Shown here piece by piece: positions 24,034-34,849 of a DNA stretch of 64,000 nt. The notes under the pieces were generated by a model. That model saw nothing but the letters and a program-made list of their open reading frames with translations. It searched no databases and was not told the origin of the DNA. Position 1 is the stretch's first letter, and every line of letters starts with the position of its first letter. Source of the DNA: Alisma plantago-aquatica (Eukaryota > Streptophyta > Magnoliopsida > Alismatales > Alismataceae); assembly GCA_963693085.1 (NCBI GenBank), contig OY856413.1, positions 105,530,501-105,594,500 on the forward strand, read 5' to 3'. The position numbers and the translations under genes are program-made.

Positions 24034-25736
24034 TATCCGTTGCACTTGTCGTTTTATCATTAGTGTTATTGTTATTGTAACTTAAGTTGAGAAAGTGAGG
24101 TGTTGCTAAACAATAATTCAGACTTTAGTGCATTTTGAAAAACTAGTGAACGCACACATGTATAAACACACACATTGAAATTATTAATTTACAAAATAAA
24201 AATTATGATTGAGATTAAAATATATGTTCATATTTTAATATATACTATTGATGGTATTATATTAATATTTAAAATGCATTTTAATGTAAAGATTATGTAA
24301 AAATTGACTTAAATATACATGTGCAGACAGTTAAATGTATATTTGTTATAAAAAAACTTGTTATTATAAACAAGAATATTATTTTACAATAATATACAAT
24401 ACATTGTTATGTTTTCGTTTACGAATAAGTTTTGCAATTTCTAATTAGATGTACAATATTAGATAAAATATAAGGTATAAAATAAAAAATTTGGCATAAA
24501 ATTGTTGTTTTCATATATTTTAGTGATACTTAACTGAACATATGGAGTTTGAGTGGATTAAAATGCATATTTAAGGAAACAAGTTTATTAACACACTTGT
24601 ATCATCATTGTTCTATCTTGCTAATTAAAAAGATATAAAATTACTTTTTACATAAAATAGTCTTCCAAATATATCTCAATTATATAGAAATGCATATAAA
24701 AATGAGATGTTGTCGAACCTAAATGGCATCTAAATTTTTGTGTACATGTTACTTAAATCAACAATATATATACTAAAATCAGAATAAAGGCACAAAATAA
24801 AATGGTTATCGATGACCATTTATAAATATATTAATAAATCTTGATAAATATTTGATTCTTTATATTGCTTTAAATGATTGGAATGTATTGGAAATAAAAT
24901 TGAAGTTTGAAATAGAAAAATATCATAAATGAATAATGATGAAAAAATCTTGAATGAGTGTTTTCTATTTCATTGCACTTATGATTATATATCTAGTTGT
25001 TAAGATGGCTATTGTGGAAGGATAAACTAACCAATATATTAATACTCACACCTAGATTGCTAAGTGAATAAGAAATAATCATTATTGTACTTGATTGAAG
25101 AAAAACACATGTAAGAGGATGAAAAGGAGAGAAATTTTTAAGTGTGGCTTACTACACCCTATATATGTAATCCATATAAAATGCAAAAGAAGTGTATATA
25201 ATATGCATTCTTATCAGAAGTATGATCAATGACAACTTAAAAATGTTTCAAATATATTATATCTTGGTAAAAGATTTGATTGTTTATAGTGTTTTAAATA
25301 ATGGTAATGCATTGAAAATTACATAGAGATTTAAAAGAAAAGAAAAATAGTTGCTTGTGTGGAAACATCATGTTAAAAATTCTTGAGTGAGAATCTATAT
25401 TTATTCACACTTACGGTTATTTTGTTAGTAGTTGAGAGTAATATGTTGAAAAATAATATTAATCAACATTTAAATACGTAAGAGAAAGATATGGCAAGAG
25501 AAAGATATGGCAAGAGGATGAAAAGGGGGAAGTCATTGCATCTGCGTCTAAAAATTACACTTATGTGATCATTGTATTCTCTAGAAGCCCTAAAAATCAA
25601 ATTAGAACATATTTAATATGACATGTTTTCTTAAAATTCAGATCTCAGTAATTTTTAATTCATTTCCCTAGAAATAAATATTTTACTTGTCCCTCTTCTC
25701 TATAAAATAAGTTCTACTAACTATTGTTCTCACACT
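24034..25736. repeat. AT-rich degenerate repeat tract, left part
   Basis: Very AT-rich with no coding signal. Segments at about 24780-25140 and 25190-25560 align loosely with each other: a GAATGTATTGGAAA-like phrase, then CTTGAATGAGTG, then ATTTCATTGCACTTATG, then a GGCAAGAGGATGAAAAG phrase. They also align with 30500-31060 on the other side of the solo LTR. A short exact duplication of GAGAAAGATATGGCAA sits at about 25482-25515. Confidence 0.5.
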
Positions 25737-25741
25737 CAACT

Positions 25742-28700
25742 TGTGACATCCTGATGCCACACGAACGAGATTACTCAAAACAAACTGCATGATCAACAGC
25801 TAACAACCATATAGCTATAAAAGCAGGTAAATTAAACTCGATCTCATATAGCCATCACTATGTGGAAGCATATTACATCAAGGTCCACAACCTGTAACAT
25901 ATCACATACCATACCAAGAATTCACATATGTATAGTGGTCATCTACCACACACCTATTATAAAAGATCTATTCACATGTACAAGCCACATATATACAGCC
26001 ACATACTACCAAAAACTCATAACGTCGTACAGATCATCTACAAAACACATCCCTCTCGGACCTGAGAGTACAGAGACGCCACTAGGACTCTACTACACAA
26101 CACTAGCAGCTATCCAACCTTCAATGGCTACTGGTCACCGATCTGCTCTTGCTTAACCACACAATCTCTACCACATCGTTGACGAATGCCTTAAAAGATG
26201 TGGAAACCCACGGGGTGAGACCCATGTCCCAGTGAGAGATATAACTCTCAACCAAAAATTATAGTTACCATAGATACATTGTTATTAAACAAGATGAGTA
26301 GATTCAGCTAAATGAATAACTAAAATGATTTACACAGTTTAAGAAGATTGAATAATTATAACAAATAAGCATAGTATCATATTAAGAAGGAATATGAAGA
26401 ACATGTATAATAGTTGATTTCTCTTACCACATTTTATAATAACTAAACAGTAATAAAAAAATAAGGCAAGGGTAAACATCCAATGTGAAGTGTGTTTAAC
26501 CCTACATAATTATGCTACACGATTGTATTACGTCTTTTATTAATGCCCTAGGGATTTTTGTCGTACCGCCCAAATCCAACTGACCACTGCGAGGTCAAAA
26601 TTAGTGCCATAAAAGATCTAGGAAGAGTCAGAATCTAAGATCTTCTCCCCACTTGCTCAGTAAGAGTGAATACCGCAGTGACATATCAGTCAAACTGCCA
26701 CCAGTGACATATAGTCAAGCTTAAGACACCTAACCCACCTTTACACAGGTCATGGTGCTATCCACTAGGGTATGAAACCCTACCATTGAAGTACAACTAT
26801 AGTTGTTATCACTGTTGTCCTCACATATCACAAATATAACACTGAGACACGAACACAACCATTCTCAAATACCTTGGAATCTGGATGACAAGGATATACT
26901 CTCTAAGGACCCCACATATTCAACAATATGCACTCTGAGTTTCCCTTAGGAATATTCATTTCACCATCTAGCAAATTCTGACACTGAGATGGATCTATGG
27001 CCAAGGAAACTACATGATTAGGGTTTTACTTGATCAGTTAAAGCCAATTGGACATCTTTTAACTGGATCAATCAAGTTATGTATAAACCCTAGAAATATT
27101 TTACAAAGATAAGGGTAGATTGCAACTTTAGAAGATATAAAATGTATGAAATATAAAGCATCTCACATCACCACATGGTATTGTTCCACTTCCATGCACA
27201 AGGCCATCACCATTAATGAATTATCATGGAATACCCATTCCTCAACACATCACTGGACGATATCACCTCAATTAGAGTACAAAGCCATTGCTAAGATCAT
27301 AAGACCATTCACATTGTTCCCTATAAGAACATTATAATCACTCTATGCCTCATCAAGGCTCATAAACATCACACATGTGTCACATAAGAGATATCACAAT
27401 AAGTAATTATCTATGATGCTCATTCAACAACAAATAAGGGTTACAACATTAGAAGAGAGAAAATACTTATCATCATGCTAATTACTCAAGCAAGCTAATC
27501 AACACCATTATGTACTTGAAATTAGGTTAGGTTTCAACATTGTAACCAAATTAGGGTTTCAAATTAGTCAATAGATGCAAACCCTAATTACTACCATCTC
27601 CTACATTCTTGGAAGCAAGTAGGTCAACTATCATCATAATGAGTCAACCACATAAGAAAATCATGAGTCCAGGAAATCTCATCGACTGAAGAGAAATAGA
27701 CCACATCATCTCCATCGGTCGACGAGATGAGTCACTCTCATCGACCACATAGATCAAGAACATCAGTGACCAAAGGAACAACAAGACCATGTCTTCGATT
27801 GAAGAAAACTAGGTTGAAGGAAAAACTTGGCGACCGAAGAGATCCTCACTACTTTGTCAACCGAAGAGAGTTAAAACCATTAATGTCCACATGAAACAAG
27901 TCTTGGTGACCAAAGGAAAAATTCATGGGATCACCATCAGTTGTAGAGTACATCTCATCATCCATAGTGACCAAAATCACATAGAAACATCATCAGCCGA
28001 AGAGACAATCACCATCATAAGTGACCATCATCTAGCAAAATTAGTGAACTCAAGAAGGTGAAAAACTCATTAATTACTATGGAAAGACTTGGTGACCACT
28101 CACATCACTATCTTTGGCAACCATATGAAGAGAGAGAAAATTCATCACCATAAGATCATCAAGTTGATCATCACCATGAAACCAAAAATCACTAAGGAGT
28201 AAAACACAAGGGAAGATCATCTCCAAAACCCTAGATTCTCTCATCAACATGAGACAAAACCAACCATGAATCAAGAAAGAGAAACCAATGTCTCTACGAT
28301 CATACATGAATCCAAAACCTCCATCATCCAGCAAGAAAGCAAACCATGATTTTGAAGAAGAAAACCAATGTTTAGCACATGCATGTAAGGATCAACACTT
28401 CCATCATCAACAAGATTAAGGTTCATAAGAAGGGGTTTATCTACACAAGAACGCCACATTAAAAAATACTTAGCTCATGATATCATCATCATCCTACTTG
28501 GAACCACGTTTTAGAGATAGGTTATTTGCATGCAATATTAAGTGCAACAATAATCGAGGAAACTGTTACATAACTCGTCTTGGATGTGAAAAAACAACTC
28601 AAAAACCAAGGAAGCTGCAAAGAAGAGAGAAAATCCTAGCTTGACCACCACTTCGGACAAGCTAGCACCACCTCAAAGAAATAAGAACAAACTCTAGGTT

Positions 28701-29842
28701 AAAGGGGTCACAAGAAAGAGAGAGAAAACCCTATGCTGAAAAGACAAGAAAGAGAGGGGTTCTTCATCTCAACTTAAGCACCACCATGAAGAACCATGAA
28801 TTCAGCCAAGAAGAGAGAAGTTCCTCAAGAAGCACCACCATAGAGATCCATGGATTCGGCCAATAGAAATAAGAAAGGTAGGGTAGCAATAAAATGAAGA
28901 ACAAGAGCGGTACATCACTTACCTAGGTCAAGGAACACCAAACGGTCACCAAAGAAAGGGTTGCTCCAAACCCTAGATCAACATGCAAGGGGTTTGGACA
29001 CATTCTAAAAGCTCAAGCTCCTTCCTTTACCACCAAGAACACAAGGGGGAAGAGATCCAAGGAGAAGAGAGAAAAAAGAGGGTGCAAAATAGATCACTTG
29101 CATGCAAAGAGAGTGGTTTATATAGCCAAGGTTGAGAGAGAGATGGGAAGTTAGGTGGCATGCAAACATGTGCCACTTGTTCACCAAAAATCACCCATGA
29201 AAGCACTAAGATCATGCATGCAACATGGGTGATAAAACTAAGGAAAACCAGTGACCTCACTTGGCCTAGAAAGCCATCAGTCAAAGGGATCTCAACAACC
29301 AAACAAGGTTCAAAAATCTCATCGGTCGTAGAGGCCATCAATCGCATAGAATGCACCCTACAGTTACTTGTCTCATCAACCGCCAAGATCATTAGGCCTA
29401 CACAAAACTCATCAAATGCAAAAGGCATGGTCAAAGAGACAACAAGGTGATCACTGAAAACCAAGGGAAACCATCGATCAACATCAAACTAGGGCATCCA
29501 AGCAAACCTTAGAACATCAACACATGATGCCGCCTCATCAAACCAAGGTGCAACAAAGCTATGGGGCACCACTCTCTCTCCAAAAAAGATGCCAGAACAT
29601 GTGAGGAACATCAAGAATGTGATAAATTGCAAGATAAACCCTAACATGGGTAAATTGCAATAAGGTCCAAAACAAGCACAATTATGTTTAACTAGCTCAA
29701 GCATCATCCAAACTGGACCAAAATGAAAACATAAGCATGTCACATGTTATTAAAGCATATCATGAGATTAGACTAAGATATTAAGCATCTAATTATGCTA
29801 AGAAAGTAAGATCAACCAGAAATCTAGGTCAGGGGTCTTACA
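25742..29842 (-). mobile_element. Solo LTR, 4101 bp, with target duplication
   Basis: Starts TGTGACATCC and ends GGGGTCTTACA, as plant Ty3/gypsy LTRs do. It is flanked by CAACT at 25737-25741 and 29843-29847. No primer site, polypurine tract or coding domain lies inside and no second LTR flanks it, so an element was probably reduced to one LTR by recombination. The only good TATA (CTATATAAACC on the minus strand, 29115-29127) suggests minus orientation. The middle (27600-28400) is rich in degenerate CATC/GACC-AAGAG words. Small open frames inside are not recognisable as protein genes. Confidence 0.85.
29115..29127 (-). promoter_or_regulatory. TATA box of the solo LTR
   Basis: Reads GGCTATATAAACC on the minus strand, about 720 bp into the LTR from its TGTAAGACCC end. 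It is the basis for assigning orientation. Confidence 0.55.
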
Positions 29843-29847
29843 CAACT

Positions 29848-31065
29848 CTACCATACCATTATATTTGTATCCCTTTTCTTACTTCTTTTCTTTCATCATT
29901 GAGTACTTATAGTGCACAAAGGTTTTGAGATAATCATTTTTTTCTAAAACTACAAGTTCATAAAAGCGAGTTAAATATTTTTTTATGTATAAACCATTCC
30001 ATAAAATCCTAACTTGTTTAGGATAAGTGCTATTATATTGTTGTTTATAATGAACATGTAACTAACAAAACAACATCAATAAATATGAAATGATTATATT
30101 CATAAAAAATTAAACTAGTTGCCCATAACAGTTATGTATGTGATAAATCAATATTATTGCATGCTCCATATTTAAATGTAGAAGTATTTTTCAGTCCATA
30201 TAGGATTTTAAAATTCACATTTAATAGTTAGAAAGATACTTCAAAATAATCAGTGAGAAGTATTTAAGTAAAATTAACTATAAATTTTGAAATATTATTT
30301 ATAAAAAGGAGACATTTTGTGATGTAAATCACACAGAAATTCATTTTTACATGTATTTTCCATCTATAGGAACTACAATATACATATAAAATAAGTATAT
30401 AAAATAATTTATAAGTTAAGTAAATATATAAACAAATTACCATTTAGATAACTTATCATAGATATTATATGTTGAGAAAGATAAAAAGTTTTACATTATT
30501 CTTAATGATGGTATATATGGTAAACATAACTAGTGAGAAGTGTTAAAGAAAATTGACCATAACAATTTGAAAATTATGTATAAATTGAGACACTTATCGA
30601 AAGTGAATTAAAGCTAAATTGTTTTCTTCATGTACTTTCACTATGTAGGGGGAAAAAACCATAAATACAAATATAATAAGTCAATATGATATAAATTATA
30701 ATTTAAGGTGATCTGACGATAAATGACCATTTATAAAACATCCAAAAATACTACATATTGATAAAATAATGATCTTTTTCTAATTTTTTAATAATAGTAA
30801 TTTATTGGAAACAACATGGAAATTTGAAAGAATTAATTGTTTATAAACTTCATTTGAGGAACCACATCATTCGGTATTATTGAATTGAGAGTTCCTATTT
30901 CTTCATCATTATAGTTAAGTTGGTAGCAGTTCTGATGTCTAACTTGAAAAAAATCAGAACAGCCAACAAATTAGATTTTCATGTCTAATTTTACAATAGA
31001 ATAAGAGATGATTGTTATTGTTTGTGACTAAAGGGAAATATATGACAAGAGGCTGCCTTCGATAG
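29848..31065. repeat. AT-rich degenerate repeat tract, right part
   Basis: No coding signal. An AGTGAGAAGT phrase followed by similar sequence recurs at about 30253 and 30532, and ACCATTTA followed by an ATATTGA phrase recurs at about 30440 and 30725, giving a spacing near 280 bp. The last unit (about 30725-31055) aligns with units at 24810-25140 and 25220-25530. The solo LTR therefore split this tract. Confidence 0.5.
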
Positions 31066-31069
31066 TTGT

Positions 31070-32610
31070 GATCGCATATTAAATTGTCAGTACTACCGAG
31101 TTGTGTTGATAGTACCAAGATTTCTTGTGAAATTCTGATTCATCCCTATGATGTTGTCGATAGTATTGACTTCTGGGTCAGTGCTATCGAGTCTTCTCGA
31201 TTTCAACATATTCCATACCGAGCAAGTGTTGGTACCACCGACACTGACAACAAAGTCGGTATTACCGAGTTGTGTAGATTCTTATAAATTTACCTAAAAA
31301 TCTATAAAAATGAACATATATTCTCAGATAATATTAAATTATTTGGAAATATTAAAATTACATTTATTTGATGCAATTAAGTATCATAAGCTAATTATAG
31401 TAAATAATGCACAAATTAATCTGAAAATGAGCAATAAATGCACTAAATCAATAATAAATAGCCTGTGAAAAATGTCGGGGCCCCTCACAAAGGGTCTCGG
31501 GTTCGAATCACCTTAATGGTGTTGTTCAGAATTATTTCTCCCATAGCACAGCTGGCCTCTTCTTGGCTAATTGGGGCTCCGTTTCTTATGGGAACGGACC
31601 CCCCCTAGGTTGGGCTCGGCGCAAGCCTTACGGGTCTCCTGGGTTATAAAAAAAGAAGATAATGAGAAATGCATGAATCTTATGGTGGAATGATGCATGT
31701 ATTGAAAATATCATCAAGTGGATAAGAAGAAAGTAAAGAAGAGAATACATCATGTGAATGTTCCATCTCTTTGTGAAGAGCTTAGGGCATCCTTTCTTCC
31801 TCTTTTTTTTCATTGTCCCACTATTTTAGCATGGTGGAAAGTTATTCTTGGGCTTCACTAATATGTCACATTCATCTCATCATTTTTTTCTTAATTTTTC
31901 TTGAGGGTATGTATGTGTATCCATGCATTCTTATTTTAGAGGAAAATAGCATATACAAATGAATGATGAAACATGCATGCAATCTACGTGTAATTGTTAT
32001 GCAACTAGATTTGTATGCACAGAAATTGTTTGTGTATATATACTTTTTTTATTTTATATCTAATGTAATAAAAAAACTTACTATTGTGTCACCTATTATA
32101 CCATGCAATGCAAACAAGAGGAAATAATTCAGATTACTTGATCACATTAAGGTGATGGGTCAAAATGAATGGAAAATTGATAGAATTACGTAATTAAGAG
32201 ACAATGCCTTTCATAAAATATGATGTCCCTCTCTAATGAACAGTGAACAAGTTAACATTAGGACTTCTTTCTTAAATTTTAATTTAAGATCTCATTAATT
32301 GTTTGATTAATTTAGCTCAAACCTCATCTTCATCCATGTTACATGAATAATTATGATGTAGTTCATGTCAAATGTCCTTCAGCTAACTAGATCCTCTAGG
32401 AGATACAACTCAAGAAATTTGTAACTAAGCCACTTTTTTATTTTATTTTTCATTGTAAACACCTAAAAGAACATGACAATGAGAGGACTCATGAATTAAT
32501 CTCCACTACTATACTATATAGATCATGGATCCTACAGATTGGAAAAATAAAGCTAAAAACAAATAAAGACTAAAAGAAAAATAAAACTAAAAGATAGAGT
32601 TTTTCCAACA
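31070..32610 (-). repeat. Probable 3' LTR of the Athila element
   Basis: The upper edge is placed at 32610. The minus strand there reads a purine-rich CAAGCTTGGGAG and then TGTTGGAAAAAC, a typical Athila polypurine tract and LTR start. The lower edge is uncertain; TG candidates are 31067 and 31086. The partner LTR is outside the window, so the call rests on position and the terminal motif. It includes the GGTACTACC-type words at 31087-31280 and a SINE insertion. Confidence 0.5.
31475..31662 (+). mobile_element. tRNA-derived SINE, 5'-truncated
   Basis: A GC-rich island in AT-rich DNA, with a Pol III B-box GGGTTCGAATC at 31499-31509 only 25 bases from its left edge, so the A-box is lost. It ends in an A-rich tail. 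Flanks TGAAAAATG (31466-31474) and TGAGAAATG (31663-31671) match at 8 of 9 bases and look like a target duplication. The family is not identified; it is reminiscent of Au-type plant SINEs. Confidence 0.65.
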
Positions 32611-32738
32611 CTCCCAAGCTTGAACTTGACTATATCTGTGTAGTCAACATCCCTATTAAGAGGTGGAACAGTAGTACCGGATCACTAAGGTGGTGATGGA
32701 GGTTGTTCCATGGTAGGATCATAGGGATAGATCGTCCC

Positions 32739-34367
32739 CTAGAATGTCGGCGGCTGTTGTGGCATCTCTGGAGGTTGTGGGTAACCACCAAAGTAGCCCT
32801 GGCTCCAGTAGTTTTCGAAGAATGGATGTTGGTAACTCTTCATCCGTTGGAGTCGTGTGTGTATGTGCTCTTTATTAGCCAAGAGAAGTTTCTCATTCTC
32901 AAAGATTGCTTGCTGGTTGTGGTGGATTTGTCCTTGGACGTCATAGATGTCTGCTAGTGTAGTAGTCAATTGTTGTTGTCCATGTTGTATCTCTTGCAGC
33001 ACTCCATACATGCCTGCCATGGAGTATGGATCTTCTTCATGTACATGTGGTGGAGCTGAAGAACCAAAGGCTCCATATGGTCTCAGTCGCTTGCGGGGAA
33101 CCTATCTCCTCATGATGGGAATGGTAGCCACCTCCTCCTCTCCTTCTTATTTCTCCTGTTGTTGTTCTTGCACGGTATTGTCTTATTCCTCCTTGTCCTC
33201 CTAGGATCTATCTATAGGTTACCTCATGAGGTAGAGTCCTTGCATGTCAAAGACTAGATTAGGGAGCCCCCTCTCCTTGTATTGGGTATCCACTGTACAA
33301 CATGTGTACATTGTCCCCTGGTGCACGTTAAGAAGGTTTGATCTCTTGAAATGCTTTAGGTCCAACTTGGGAGCAGCCTTCAAGGATCTAGAGGTGGAGA
33401 GATCGAGGTTCAAATGCATCGCCATTGGGGTTATCAATCCTCCAAAATCGATAGGAGGAGTCCTTTGCACCAGTCTCTTCACTAAAATCATGTGTTGAAG
33501 GAAGAAAGAACCAAAGTTCACATTCTTTCCCCCCAATTCTAGCAATTTGTAGAGGAAGTAGAGGTCCATCCGTCGAGTCTTCCCCAACCCCTGGCTTGAT
33601 TTGGCAAAGATGGTGTTGGTGAGGAGGCGACATAGGATGCAAGCAAATGGATGCTCGATGTTGGTGATGGAGTATGTGTGCCAGTTAATATGGTATCCTT
33701 CTGGCACCTCCACCAAAAGCTCCCATGCACTCCTAAAGTTGAAGTTGTTGGGGATGAAATGTTCTTCCCCTATTGGCCACCCATAGATGGAATTGAACTG
33801 TCACAATGTCAATTGATGTTCAATGTTGAAGAGACTAAATGTGATGAGGCCTTCCCTCCATTCATACCCATGCTCGGGGATGATGCATATCTCTAGTGAG
33901 GCCGAGAACTCGCATATGAGATCTAGGAAAGTGAACCAACCACAATGTTGAAGAATGGGTGATTGCCCCCCTTGATGCTCGAAGACTTGGCAGAGATTCT
34001 TGTTGAATCCCAAGGAGGCGATGAATGCATAGTCTCCATACCATGTCATATTTATCTCCCTCCTCATCAGGTCCTCATAGATCTTCTTCACGTCAGTGTT
34101 GGGGTGGGTGATGCGGCTTGGTTTGGGAATCAACTTAGCATTCCCCGCTGATGAAGAAGAACCTCTCTTCAATGCCTTCACACTAGTAAAAGAAGGAGAT
34201 GGAGAAAATAGAATGCTCAGAGTAGACTCTAACCATGGAGATGCTTGCACAAACTTACTTGGAGGAGGTGTGAAGAAGGTGTGAAGAAAAACTAAACTCA
34301 ACCCCTCCTTATATAGTCGTTGGACGCACCCATGTCGTCGCGTTGGTAGTACCAAATTTTCCTCCAT
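32739..34367 (-). pseudogene. Athila accessory (env-position) ORF, nonsense-broken
   Basis: Three open segments (34367-33801, 33716-33219, 33020-32739) all lie in the same frame across about 543 codons, so decay came by stops, not frameshifts. A TGA at 33801-33803 splits the first pair. About five stops lie between 33221 and 33021. The middle segment holds the GGLITPMAMHL motif common in the 'retrotransposon ORF' that follows pol in Athila elements. The last segment is Gln-rich and predicted to coil, ending with Pro/Gln. Its function is unknown; an envelope role has been proposed for the position but nothing here shows it. The first segment has no homologue I can name beyond the plant retrotransposon ORF family. 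Confidence 0.65.
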
Positions 34368-34849
34368 AATCTGTGTGACTCGGTACCAGTCGTTGATACC
34401 AACTCTCCTTGGTCATCAATCTCGATAGATGCAGATTGCCATGTGTCGGTAGTACCGACTTGTGTGATGGATCGGTGGTACCGATCGTCAGATGTGCTGA
34501 ATCTCGACGGACAGATGCACTGGATCTCAACTGTCGTTGGTGCTCTCACAGATTTTGGTCTTCATATGTTGGTACCATCGACTTTGTGTCTGTAGTACCA
34601 AGCCATTCAGAATTGTCGATGGTTTTGAGCATGATCTCGGTGTTTCAAACCTAGGACTTCAATTTTCGTCGGTACTATCGAGTTGCAGTCGGTAGTACTG
34701 AGTCCCTATCAGCTAGCTTGGTCCTTTTTCTACAAAATGCCAGTTCTACCAAATGTATTGTCAGTAGTACCTAGTCTCTTTGAGTTTTTAGCTCGTCCAA
34801 CCTGTGATGTCATTACTACTATCAAAAATGTAGTCGGTACTACCGAGTT
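34368..34849. repeat. Athila spacer rich in GGTACTACC / GGTAGTACC words
   Basis: Non-coding sequence between pol and the accessory ORF. It contains many copies and near-copies of a self-complementary-looking word, (T)CGGTA[CG]TACCGA, for instance around 34447, 34470, 34680, 34692 and 34838. It continues past the nested solo LTR at 37795-37835 and reappears in the 3' LTR at 31087-31280. A minus-strand TATA (CTATATAAGG, about 34308-34318) lies at the start of the accessory ORF. Confidence 0.6.

Noticed and set aside
31475..31540. A tRNA gene
   Set aside because: Only a B-box is present, without A-box or cloverleaf arms; the A-rich tail and flanking duplication fit a SINE.
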